This document shows positions 7,853 through 15,442 of a stretch of DNA of 64,000 nt, piece after piece (the stretch's first letter is position 1; each line of letters begins with the position of its first letter). This stretch comes from SpSt-333 sp040751955 (lineage in GTDB: Bacteria; Bacteroidota; Ignavibacteria; UBA10030; UBA8401): contig JBFMFY010000008.1 in NCBI GenBank assembly GCA_040751955.1, positions 1-64,000 on the forward strand, in the 5' to 3' direction. The translations under genes were made by a program, and so were the position numbers. A model generated the notes under the pieces. The model was given only the letters and a program-made list of their open reading frames with translations. It had not been told where the DNA came from and searched no databases.

Positions 7853-8737
7853 ATGGCAACACTCCGTGAAATACGCAGCCGCATCAGCGGCGTCAAGAAT
7901 ACGCAGAAGATTACCAAAGCGATGAAGATGGTCTCCGCGGCAAAACTTCGCCGCGCCACCGACGCCATCATCGCCGCCCGCCCGTACGCAAAGAAGATGA
8001 AAGAACTTCTCTCGCATCTCTCCGGACAGGTGGATGTGACGAAATATCCGCAGTTCGAAGTGCGTGAAGTGAAATCTGTCGCAATCGTCGTTGTGACGGC
8101 AGACCGTGGATTGTGCGGCGCCTTCAACAGCAACATCATCAAAGCGACTGTCAACCACATTGAGAAGAACTATGCCGAGATGAACGAAGCCGGGAAAGTC
8201 AAACTGATCTGTGTGGGCAAGAAAGGGTATGATTTCTTCAGCAAACGGAACTACGAAGTCATTTCGAAGCACGTCGGCATTTTCAATCAGTTGAATTTCA
8301 ACATCGCAAAGACGATCGTAGCGGAAGTTGTGGAGGGATTCATCAAGGGAGAGTTCGATAAGGTCGAAGTCATCTCCAATGAATTTAAGAACGCCGTGCA
8401 GCAGAAACTGACGGTCAGTCAATTCCTTCCCGTGATGCCGGAAGAGAGCAACGACAAAAAACATGCTGCGACCGATTACATTTACGAACCGACAAGCGAC
8501 GAGATCGTCGGTGCACTGGTGCCGAAACATCTGAATTTCCAGATGTGGCGCGTACTGCTCGACTCAAATGCGGCAGAACAAGGTGCGCGCATGACTGCAA
8601 TGGAGAATGCCAGCACGAACGCACGCGACCTGATCAAGATTCTTCAATTGAACTATAACAAAGCGCGTCAGGCGGCGATTACGAAAGAATTACTCGAGAT
8701 CGTCGGAGGAGCAGAAGCGCTGAGAAAAGCGGGATAG
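7853..8737 (+). CDS. atpG: ATP synthase F1 subunit gamma
   Basis: The 294-residue central rotor shaft. N-terminal MATLREIRSRISGVKNTQKI and the C-terminal helix with ENASTNARDLIKILQLNYNK are the coiled-coil halves that turn within the head. Between them is the Rossmann-like domain with VTADRGLCGAFNSN. It is the last atp gene of this run: the beta (atpD) and epsilon (atpC) genes do not follow and are not in the window, as in many Bacteroidota and Chlorobi where they form a separate atpDC unit. Confidence 0.97.
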   Translation: MATLREIRSRISGVKNTQKITKAMKMVSAAKLRRATDAIIAARPYAKKMKELLSHLSGQVDVTKYPQFEVREVKSVAIVVVTADRGLCGAFNSNIIKATVNHIEKNYAEMNEAGKVKLICVGKKGYDFFSKRNYEVISKHVGIFNQLNFNIAKTIVAEVVEGFIKGEFDKVEVISNEFKNAVQQKLTVSQFLPVMPEESNDKKHAATDYIYEPTSDEIVGALVPKHLNFQMWRVLLDSNAAEQGARMTAMENASTNARDLIKILQLNYNKARQAAITKELLEIVGGAEALRKAG

Positions 8738-8746
8738 TTTGTCACC

Positions 8747-8808
8747 GGTAATTTGTTACAGGTTATTGGAGTGAAAATTTGAGAGCATGCAGCCAATAAC
8801 AAATTACC
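8747..8808. repeat. Inverted repeat in the atpG-ffh gap
   Basis: GGTAATTTGTTA (8747-8758) and TAACAAATTACC (8797-8808) are perfect 12-base inverted repeats; GGTTATTGG / CCAATAAC add a further partly overlapping pairing. There is no T-run directly after the right arm, so it is not an obvious intrinsic terminator. It sits between the end of the ATP synthase run and ffh. Confidence 0.7.
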
Positions 8809-8826
8809 AATAACTGATAATCAGAA

Positions 8827-10152
8827 ATGTTCGAAACACTCACTGAAAAATTAGATAGTGCGCTAAAGAAACTCCGCGGACAGCACCGCATCTCGGAAGA
8901 GAATACGGCGGAAGCGCTGCGTGAAGTGCGCCGTGTGCTGCTCGATGCGGACGTGAACCTGAACGTCGTAAAATCGTTCATTGACAATGTTCAACAAAAA
9001 GCAATCGGACAGGAAGTTATCACCAGCGTTGCTCCCGGGCAACTGATCATTAAAATCATTTACGATGAGTTGGTGACGCTGATGGGTTCGGAGAAAACGG
9101 AGATTACACTTTCTCCGGAAGTTCCGAGCATCATCATGGTGGCGGGTTTGCAAGGTTCCGGTAAGACGACGTTTGGCGGAAAACTTGCGAACCTGTTGAA
9201 GAGCAAGGGACGTCACCCGCTGCTCGTTGCTGCAGACGTCTATCGTCCCGCAGCTATTGATCAGCTGGAAGCGCTTGGCAAACAGATCGAAGTTCCCGTC
9301 TTTACAAGCAGGACGGAGAGTGCGCTGGAGATCGCGAAACAGGCGATCCCGTACGCAAAAGAAAACGCACGCGATACGGTGATCATCGATACCGCCGGAC
9401 GTTTGGCGATCGATGAGGAGATGATGCGCGAGGTGGAGAACATCAAATCCGCCGTGAAGCCGCACGAAATTCTTTTTGTCGTCGATTCGATGATCGGTCA
9501 GGACGCCGTGAACACGGCAAAAGCGTTCCACGACCGATTGAATTATGACGGCATCGTACTGACAAAACTGGACGGCGATACTCGCGGCGGCGCTGCTCTC
9601 TCGATCCGCAGCGTCGTGGGGAAGCCGATCAAGTTCGTCGGTGTCGGCGAGAAGATGGATGCGCTCGAGCAGTTCTATCCCGACCGGATGGCATCGCGCA
9701 TTCTCGGCATGGGAGACATCGTCTCGCTCGTTGAAAAAGCGCAGCAGACATTTGACCAGAAACAGGCTGCGAAGTTACAAGAAAAGATCATTAAGGACCG
9801 ATTCACACTGCAGGATTTTTACGATCAACTGCAGCAGGTGAAGAAAATGGGACCGATGTCGCAGGTAATGTCAATGATTCCCGGCGCACACAAACTCGGG
9901 AACATGAACGACATCGACGACAAAGAATTGAAGTACGTTGAGGCGATTATCCTTTCTATGACAAAAGAAGAGCGGAACAATCCGGGCATCATCAACGGCT
10001 CACGCAGAAAGAGAATTGCGAAAGGGAGCGGACGGACGATTCAGGAAGTGAATAAACTGTTGAATCAATTTACCGAGATGCAAAAGATGATGCGCAACTT
10101 CACGAAGGGGAAAAGCATCGCGAAGATGGTGGGACAGAGGTTGGGACGATAA
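8827..10152 (+). CDS. ffh: Signal recognition particle protein Ffh
   Basis: The 441-residue SRP54 GTPase that binds signal sequences co-translationally with the 4.5S RNA. The N domain is at residues 1-90, the G domain has GLQGSGKTTFGGKLA (G1), DTAGRLAIDEEMM (G3) and TKLDGDTRGG (G4), and the C-terminal M domain is Met-rich (KKMGPMSQVMSMIPG, MQKMMRNF). All GTPase motifs are intact. It heads the conserved ffh-rpsP-khpA-rimM-trmD-rplS cluster. No SRP RNA gene was seen in this window. Confidence 0.98.
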   Translation: MFETLTEKLDSALKKLRGQHRISEENTAEALREVRRVLLDADVNLNVVKSFIDNVQQKAIGQEVITSVAPGQLIIKIIYDELVTLMGSEKTEITLSPEVPSIIMVAGLQGSGKTTFGGKLANLLKSKGRHPLLVAADVYRPAAIDQLEALGKQIEVPVFTSRTESALEIAKQAIPYAKENARDTVIIDTAGRLAIDEEMMREVENIKSAVKPHEILFVVDSMIGQDAVNTAKAFHDRLNYDGIVLTKLDGDTRGGAALSIRSVVGKPIKFVGVGEKMDALEQFYPDRMASRILGMGDIVSLVEKAQQTFDQKQAAKLQEKIIKDRFTLQDFYDQLQQVKKMGPMSQVMSMIPGAHKLGNMNDIDDKELKYVEAIILSMTKEERNNPGIINGSRRKRIAKGSGRTIQEVNKLLNQFTEMQKMMRNFTKGKSIAKMVGQRLGR

Positions 10153-10210
10153 AATTGTAAATCAAATACATAAATAAATCACACTACAAGCAGTACAAAG
10201 GAGAACCACA

Positions 10211-10657
10211 GTGGCAGTAAAAATAAGATTACAACGCGGCGGAAAAAAGAAACAGCCGATTTACCGCATCGTCGCAGCGGACGGACGGTACAAACGTGAC
10301 GGACGCTTCCTCGAGAAACTCGGGAATTACAACCCGAACATCGATCCCGTTTCGATCGACCTCAAGGAAAGCAGAGTGATGTACTGGCTCGGCGTCGGCG
10401 CGCAGCCGACTGATACGGTGCGCAATTTGCTCAGCCGCAAAGGGATCATGCTGAAATGGTACCTGAAGAAAAAAGGGAAAGATGAAGCGACCGTTGCCGC
10501 CGAATTCGAAAAATGGCAGGCATCGCAGCCGTTGAAGCGCGAAAAAGAACTCGCGAAGAAAGCGCGCCGTAAAGCAGCGAAGAAAAAAGCGAAATCCGCG
10601 GCACCCAAAGAGGCAGCGGCACCTGCACCGGCAGCCGAAGCTCCGGCGCAAGCGTAA
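10211..10657 (+). CDS. rpsP: 30S ribosomal protein S16 with Lys/Ala-rich C-terminal tail
   Basis: The first 85 or so residues are ordinary S16 (VKIRLQRGGKKKQPIYRIV, KLGNYNP). The remaining 60 or so are a low-complexity tail rich in Lys, Ala, Pro and Glu, making 148 residues against the usual 80-100. Such tails occur in some Bacteroidota S16 proteins. The start is GTG at 10211, with AAGGAG 6-7 bases upstream. It follows ffh and is part of the translation cluster. Confidence 0.96.
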   Translation: MAVKIRLQRGGKKKQPIYRIVAADGRYKRDGRFLEKLGNYNPNIDPVSIDLKESRVMYWLGVGAQPTDTVRNLLSRKGIMLKWYLKKKGKDEATVAAEFEKWQASQPLKREKELAKKARRKAAKKKAKSAAPKEAAAPAPAAEAPAQA

Positions 10658-10748
10658 GCAGTCGCGACGCTGAGCAGAAAATATTTTCCGAACAATGTTG
10701 CAGTAGGATAACTCAATAGTCTTCTCACACTAGTCACAGGAGGCAGAA

Positions 10749-10979
10749 ATGCGTGAATTCCTGGAGTACATTGCGAAGCAACTTGTTGACAATCCTGATT
10801 CTGTCCAGATCTCGGAAGAGGAGAAGGACAACAAGGTTATCTTTAAGCTGAAGGTCGGTCAGCCCGATGTCGGCAAGATCATCGGCAAACAGGGACGGAC
10901 GGCGCAGTCGATCAGAGTACTGCTCAGTGCCGTCGCTGCCAAACAAGGGAAAAGGGCAATCTTAGAAGTTGAAGACTAA
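10749..10979 (+). CDS. khpA: KH-domain RNA-binding protein KhpA
   Basis: A 76-residue single KH domain. The GXXG RNA-binding loop is GKQG in KIIGKQGRTAQSIRVLL. KhpA-type proteins bind many small RNAs and mRNAs, often with KhpB, and affect cell-envelope growth. Its position between rpsP and rimM is the standard one. The ribosome site AGGAGG is strong. Its 3' end overlaps the chosen rimM start by 11 bases. Confidence 0.93.
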   Translation: MREFLEYIAKQLVDNPDSVQISEEEKDNKVIFKLKVGQPDVGKIIGKQGRTAQSIRVLLSAVAAKQGKRAILEVED

Positions 10980-11505
10980 ACACACGCAGCCACTCCGCGC
11001 CACTGCTCAGATCGTCGGCGTATTCGGAGTCAGGGGCGAAATGAAAATTCTCTCGTATGCCCGTACGGCGGAAGAATTCGAAGGGCTGAAAAATACGTTC
11101 GTCGGGAAGAACGAAACGGCGACAGAGCAGTGCAAGATCGAATCAGTCCGCAAACGGGGAAGCGAGATCTATATCAAGCTGAACGGTATTGACGACCGGA
11201 CGGCGGCGGAAGAATTCAAAAAAATGTATCTCTTCGTTGAAGAGTCGGAGAAGAAGCAGCCGCCGGAAGAAAAATTTTTCATTGATGATCTCGTTGGCTG
11301 TCTGCTCGTGAATGAAGAAGGAAAGCGATTAGGTGAAGTGACCTCCGTTGATGCTCTTCCCGCACAAATGGCATACACGGTGAAAACGGAGAACGGTGAA
11401 GTGATGTTCCCGGCAGTTCCTGAATTTGTTCTCTCCGTTGATGTAGGGAAAAAAGAGATACTCGTCCGTCCGCCGGAAGGATTGTTCGACGGCGAAATGT
11501 TGTGA
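10969..11505 (+). CDS. rimM: 16S rRNA processing protein RimM
   Basis: A 178-residue 30S maturation factor that binds S19. The N-terminal RimM domain begins AQIVGVFGVRGEMKILS and the C-terminal PRC-barrel includes FFIDDLVGC and VPEFVLSVDVGKKEILV. The family N-terminus lies just upstream of AQIVG, so the start must be near 10969; the only codon available is TTG, which overlaps the end of khpA by 11 bases. An ATG at 11041 would delete the core of the first domain. Confidence 0.94.
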   Translation: MKTKHTQPLRATAQIVGVFGVRGEMKILSYARTAEEFEGLKNTFVGKNETATEQCKIESVRKRGSEIYIKLNGIDDRTAAEEFKKMYLFVEESEKKQPPEEKFFIDDLVGCLLVNEEGKRLGEVTSVDALPAQMAYTVKTENGEVMFPAVPEFVLSVDVGKKEILVRPPEGLFDGEML

Positions 11506-11517
11506 GTGCGATACACA

Positions 11518-11565
11518 GTCAGGCTGAGCAAGTCCCGATGTCGTTTATCGGGATGCGTCGAAGCC
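11518..11565. repeat. Degenerate half copy of the REP-like element upstream of trmD
   Basis: Between rimM and trmD the sequence GTCAGGCTGAGC (11518-11529) is followed by TCCCGAT (11533-11539), a 7-base loop and ATCGGGA (11547-11553), then GCGTCGAAGCC. The left arm, the GTCCCGA hairpin and the CGAAGC block come in the same order as in the complete elements at 4998 and 15319, but a right outer arm is not visible. The open frame before trmD crosses it by chance. Confidence 0.55.
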
Positions 11566-11598
11566 CCGCTCGAGGGAAAAGGTAATAGTATTGTGAGC

Positions 11599-12273
11599 AT
11601 GAGAATCGATATCATATCCGCCGTGCCGCAGTTGCTCAAAAGTCCTCTCACCGAGAGCATACTGAAGCGGGCGCAGGAAAAGAAACTGGTTGAGATCGTC
11701 GTGCACGATCTTCGTTCTTTCACACATGATAAGCATAAGATTGTTGACCAGCCTCCGTACGGCGGCGGGGCGGGAATGATCCTGAAACCGGAGCCGATCT
11801 TCGAATGCATCGAATGGCTGAAGAGCGAACGTTCATACGATGAGATCATCTACGTCAGCGCAGATGGCGAAAAGTTTGATCAAAAAAAAGCGAACGATCT
11901 CTCCCTGAAGAAGAATCTGATCATCCTCTGCGGGCATTACAAGGGTGTGGATGAACGAGTCCGGCAGACATTGATCACCAGAGAGATTTCGATCGGTGAT
12001 TACGTGCTGACGGGAGGAGAGCTTGCTGCGATGGTGATCACCGATGCGATCGTGCGATTGATTCCCGGAGCAATCAGCGACGCAGAATCGTCCCTTTCCG
12101 ATTCGTTTCAGGACGGACTTCTCGACGCGCCAAGTTATACGCGTCCGCCAGTATTCCGCGGGATGAAAGTACCGGATGTTCTTTTGTCTGGAAATCATAA
12201 AGACGTAGCGCGGTGGAGAGAAGAGCAACGGAAAGAAAAGACGAAGGAGAGAAGGAAAGATTTGTTGAAATAA
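11599..12273 (+). CDS. trmD: tRNA (guanine-N1)-methyltransferase TrmD
   Basis: Methylates G37 of tRNAs next to the anticodon, using SAM, as a dimer with a trefoil-knot fold. Motifs: PYGGGAGMILKPEP (residues about 54-67), LCGHYKGVDERV, and EISIGDYVLTGGELAAM, the knot and cofactor site. Length is 224 residues. The ATG at 11599 gives the family start MRIDIISAVP; the frame is open further upstream to 11506, but that part encodes a repeat. No clear Shine-Dalgarno sequence precedes it. Confidence 0.97.
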   Translation: MRIDIISAVPQLLKSPLTESILKRAQEKKLVEIVVHDLRSFTHDKHKIVDQPPYGGGAGMILKPEPIFECIEWLKSERSYDEIIYVSADGEKFDQKKANDLSLKKNLIILCGHYKGVDERVRQTLITREISIGDYVLTGGELAAMVITDAIVRLIPGAISDAESSLSDSFQDGLLDAPSYTRPPVFRGMKVPDVLLSGNHKDVARWREEQRKEKTKERRKDLLK

Positions 12274-12394
12274 TTTTAATTACAAGATTGCAAGATTATC
12301 AAGATTTAGTATTGTGATTTGATATTTGGGATTTGGAAATTAACTACATACACTATCATCAGTCGAACAAGACTGGCAAACTACAGAGGGCATC

Positions 12395-12742
12395 ATGGAT
12401 AAAATCAAATTAGTGGAAGCAGCATTCGTGAAGTCGGATATTCCCGATTTCAAAACGGGAGACACCGTGAACGTGCATGTGCGCGTTGTCGAAGGGGACA
12501 AGGAACGTATTCAGCAATATCAGGGAGTCGTGATCGGACGCCGCGGCGAAGGAATGGGTGCAACATTTACTGTTCGTAAAGTCTCGGACGGCGTCGGCGT
12601 GGAAAGAATATTTCCGCTCCATTCTCCCCGTATTGCAAAGATCGAAAAAGTAAAAGATGGCAGTGTTCGCCGCGCGAAATTGTACTACCTGCGTGGTCTC
12701 GCATCCAAACAAATCCGCCAGAAGACAGGTGCAAATCAGTGA
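12395..12742 (+). CDS. rplS: 50S ribosomal protein L19
   Basis: A 115-residue protein at the 30S-50S interface. Core motifs: FKTGDTVNVHVRVVEGDKER, QGVVIGRRGEGMGATFTVRK and GVERIFPLHSPRI. It closes the ffh cluster, 121 bases after trmD; that gap is A/T-rich and ends with a small hairpin just before the start codon. Its stop overlaps the GTG of the next gene by 4 bases. Confidence 0.97.
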   Translation: MDKIKLVEAAFVKSDIPDFKTGDTVNVHVRVVEGDKERIQQYQGVVIGRRGEGMGATFTVRKVSDGVGVERIFPLHSPRIAKIEKVKDGSVRRAKLYYLRGLASKQIRQKTGANQ

Positions 12743-13524
12743 GCGGAAAGTTCCGCATAGGAACGCTCCGCGATCTGTACACGCAGCCGTTGTATCGCAC
12801 ACTTCAAGGTTCCGCTTCGGCGGAACTTTTATTTAATACGCCTGCCGTACATATCGACCGGCTGATGAGCAAAGAATCGGATGCAGCATTTGTCCATCCG
12901 ATGGATTATGGGATCAACAGCTCCGACCTCATCATTTATCCGGGCATCGGTGTTTCAGCAAGCGGATTTGCGGGAACCGTTCGGCTTTATCTCCGAGGCG
13001 AACTCCGCGATATCAAAACGATGGCGGTTGGCACAGTGACAACAACAGATGTTGTGTTGGCACGTGTAGTACTCGGAGAAAAATACGATTCTGTTCCAGC
13101 CATTGTTCCCGTTGCCGGAACAGTTGAGGCGATGCTTGCCAAAGCAGACTGCGCTCTTGTTGCGGGTGAGGTCCTTCATTCCGTTCAAACAAAATATCCT
13201 TTCATCGATCTGGTTGACGAATGGTCCGACATCACGGAACTTCCCTTCGTCCATTCGATTTGTGTAGGACGGAGCGAGTCGTTTAACAAGGATTTGAGCG
13301 ATCTGCTGATCGTCTCCCAGGAATCGGGGAAGAACGAACTTCGCACACTTGCGGACGAACTTTCAAGGGATCGCTCGCAGTCACCTGATGTGATCTACAA
13401 CTTTCTCACGCCGTTCACATACGGATTTGACGACCAGTCGCGCGAATCGCTGGAGACATTTTTTCAGATGGCATTCTTTCATGGGCTTATGGGTGATGTT
13501 CCGGAAATTGTCGTCGCCGGATAA
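12739..13524 (+). CDS. MqnA-like menaquinone biosynthesis protein (chorismate dehydratase family)
   Basis: A 261-residue protein of the MqnA/MqnD fold (periplasmic-binding-protein-like, but cytosolic). Features: RIGTLRDLYTQPLYRTL at the start, the central ADCALVAGEVLHSV, and EWSDITELPFVHSICVG, which parallels the EW-x-TGLPFVYA segment of MqnA. MqnA converts chorismate to 3-enolpyruvylbenzoate, the first step of the futalosine route to menaquinone. No other mqn gene is in the window, so MqnA versus MqnD or a relative is not settled. The start is a GTG overlapping the rplS stop (GTGA), so it is translationally coupled to a ribosomal protein gene. Confidence 0.7.
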   Translation: MSGKFRIGTLRDLYTQPLYRTLQGSASAELLFNTPAVHIDRLMSKESDAAFVHPMDYGINSSDLIIYPGIGVSASGFAGTVRLYLRGELRDIKTMAVGTVTTTDVVLARVVLGEKYDSVPAIVPVAGTVEAMLAKADCALVAGEVLHSVQTKYPFIDLVDEWSDITELPFVHSICVGRSESFNKDLSDLLIVSQESGKNELRTLADELSRDRSQSPDVIYNFLTPFTYGFDDQSRESLETFFQMAFFHGLMGDVPEIVVAG

Positions 13525-13536
13525 TATACTTCTCAA

Positions 13537-13567
13537 TTGAAACTCTCCACTTTTCGATGTAACTTCA
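13537..13567 (+). promoter_or_regulatory. Promoter candidate TTGAAA-N17-TAACTTCA before recN
   Basis: TTGAAA at 13537-13542, a 17-base spacer, and TAACTTCA at 13560-13567, matching TAnnTTTG at four of its six fixed positions. It ends 4 bases before the recN ATG, so transcription would begin at or next to the start codon (a leaderless message). No Shine-Dalgarno sequence is visible, which agrees with that reading. Confidence 0.3.
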
Positions 13568-13571
13568 TTCA

Positions 13572-15302
13572 ATGTTGAAGTCTCTCCTCATTAAAAATTA
13601 CGCTCTCATCGAAGAAATCTCCGTCGAATTTTCTTCTCGACGTGTCGAGTCTTCGACCGGATTGACCATCATTACCGGAGAAACCGGAGCGGGCAAATCC
13701 ATTTTGATCGATGCGCTCGGCTTGCTGCTCGGTGAACGCGCAAGTACGGAAATGATCCGCACAGGAGCAGAAAAGGCGGTCGTTGAGGGAGTGTTTGATA
13801 TAAAAAAGAATGACCGCGTCGCCGGCATACTTCGCGCCAATGAGAATGATGTCACCGACGAGATCATCGTGCGGCGCGAAGTAACGAACAAAGGACAAAG
13901 CCGCTGCTTCATCAATGATTCTCCTGTGAATGTTTCGATGCTCAAAGAGATCGGCGATGCACTTGTCGATCTGCACGGACAGCACGAACATCAATCGCTG
14001 CTTCATCCCGAAACGCACATTGATTTTCTGGACGACTTTGGCGGGTATGAAAAAGAATTGGAAACGTACCGGGTATCGTTCAGAACATTGGCTGAATTGA
14101 CATCGAAGAAAAGAGAATTACAAGAGCAGGAAGATCAACTCAAAGCAAAGAAATCATTGTTTGAATTTCAAATCAAAGAGATCGACGCAGTCAATCCGCA
14201 GGCGGACGAGGAACAACACCTTGAAGCCGAACTGAAGATACTTGAGAATACGGAGAAACTGAATGAACTGACCGGCAGTATTCATCAGATTCTGTACGAA
14301 TCTGAAAGTTCATCGCGTGACAGCGTGGTGAAAGCGCGGAAGTTGCTGGAACAGTTGGCGGAGATCGATGCGACATTCTCCGATGCGGTGAATGAATTAA
14401 AATCCGCCGAAGTGATCGTGGATGAGATAGCGAAACAGGTGCAGAACTACGCATCGCGCATCGAACACAATCCCGACCGGCTCGAAGAAATCCGCGAACG
14501 GCTCGGCGCGTTGACGATGCTCAAGAAGAAATACGGCGGCACGCTCGAAGCGTTGATCGCGTACCGGCAGAAGATCGGTGATGAATTCAAGTTCGCCGAG
14601 AATTTTGAAAAAGAGATCGCGAAATTGGAGAAAGAGATCGACGCATTGCGAAGCGAATGCGGCACAAAAGCAAACACACTCACGCAACGACGCAAAGATG
14701 CTGCAAAGAAATTGGAAAAAGAGATCATTACATCGCTCGCAGACCTCGGAATTCAAAAAGCAAAGTTTGAAACGACGATCACTCAGCGTCCTGTAGAAAA
14801 GAATATGAATGCAATTGCCGTAAAGATCGGCTCCTCGCTTTTTGAAGCGGCTTCCTGCGGTGTCGATCATGTGGAGTTCTTTCTTTCAACAAACGTCGGC
14901 GAAGAAGTGAAACCGCTGGCAAAGGTCGCTTCGGGCGGCGAAGTCTCCCGCATTATGCTCGCGTTGAAATCTGCTCTTGCACAGTCCGACAAAACCCCGC
15001 TGCTGATCTTTGATGAGATCGACACCGGCGTGAGCGGGCGGATCGGGCAATCGGTTGGTTTGAGCCTGAAAAAACTTTCGAAACATCACCAGGTCATCGC
15101 CATCACGCATCTGCCGCAAATTGCGGGACTGGCGGACGTGCATTTTGCTGTTGAAAAAATTGAAGCGAATAAAAAAACCACAACCAGATTACGATTGCTG
15201 GAGAATGAAGAACGGATTAAAGAAGTGGCAAAATTATTGAGCGGCGAAACTATTACTGAAGCAGGAATAAAATCCGCTAAGGAATTGATGGGAATAAAAT
15301 AA
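13572..15302 (+). CDS. recN: DNA repair protein RecN
   Basis: A 576-residue SMC-like ATPase in double-strand break repair. Walker A is GETGAGKSILIDAL (about residues 36-50); a long coiled coil follows (about 160-390); the C-terminal half has the ABC signature ASGGEVSRIMLAL and Walker B LIFDEIDTGVSGR. The zinc-hook-free coiled coil and the length are typical. An extra polar stretch (SSRRVESSTG) lies in the first strand-loop. The N-terminus MLKSLLIKNYALIEE is canonical, so the start is secure. Confidence 0.96.
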   Translation: MLKSLLIKNYALIEEISVEFSSRRVESSTGLTIITGETGAGKSILIDALGLLLGERASTEMIRTGAEKAVVEGVFDIKKNDRVAGILRANENDVTDEIIVRREVTNKGQSRCFINDSPVNVSMLKEIGDALVDLHGQHEHQSLLHPETHIDFLDDFGGYEKELETYRVSFRTLAELTSKKRELQEQEDQLKAKKSLFEFQIKEIDAVNPQADEEQHLEAELKILENTEKLNELTGSIHQILYESESSSRDSVVKARKLLEQLAEIDATFSDAVNELKSAEVIVDEIAKQVQNYASRIEHNPDRLEEIRERLGALTMLKKKYGGTLEALIAYRQKIGDEFKFAENFEKEIAKLEKEIDALRSECGTKANTLTQRRKDAAKKLEKEIITSLADLGIQKAKFETTITQRPVEKNMNAIAVKIGSSLFEAASCGVDHVEFFLSTNVGEEVKPLAKVASGGEVSRIMLALKSALAQSDKTPLLIFDEIDTGVSGRIGQSVGLSLKKLSKHHQVIAITHLPQIAGLADVHFAVEKIEANKKTTTRLRLLENEERIKEVAKLLSGETITEAGIKSAKELMGIK

Positions 15303-15318
15303 TCTGTCAAATATTTTG

Positions 15319-15392
15319 TCATTCTGAGTCCCGACGTTCTTTGCCGGGACGAAGAATCCAGATACTGGATGCTTCGCTACGCTCAGCATGAC
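15319..15392. repeat. REP-like nested palindromic element between recN and cysS
   Basis: Outer arms GTCATTCTGAG (15319-15329) and CTCAGCATGAC (15382-15392) pair with one mismatch. Within are GTCCCG (15328-15333) with CGGGAC (15345-15350), then GAAGAATCCAG with CTGGATGCTTC (one mismatch). The order of outer arm, GTCCCG hairpin and GAAGnATC hairpin is the same as in the element at 4998-5079. It fills most of the 140-base gap and may also act as a transcription barrier, although no T-run follows. Confidence 0.8.
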
Positions 15393-15442
15393 CTTAACAT
15401 TATTTTTTAACTGAGAAACAATGCGCCCTTAGCATTCAACTT

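Noticed and set aside
11506..11598. Longer N-terminus for TrmD
   Set aside because: The added part crosses a repeat remnant, and the conserved protein starts at MRIDII (11599).
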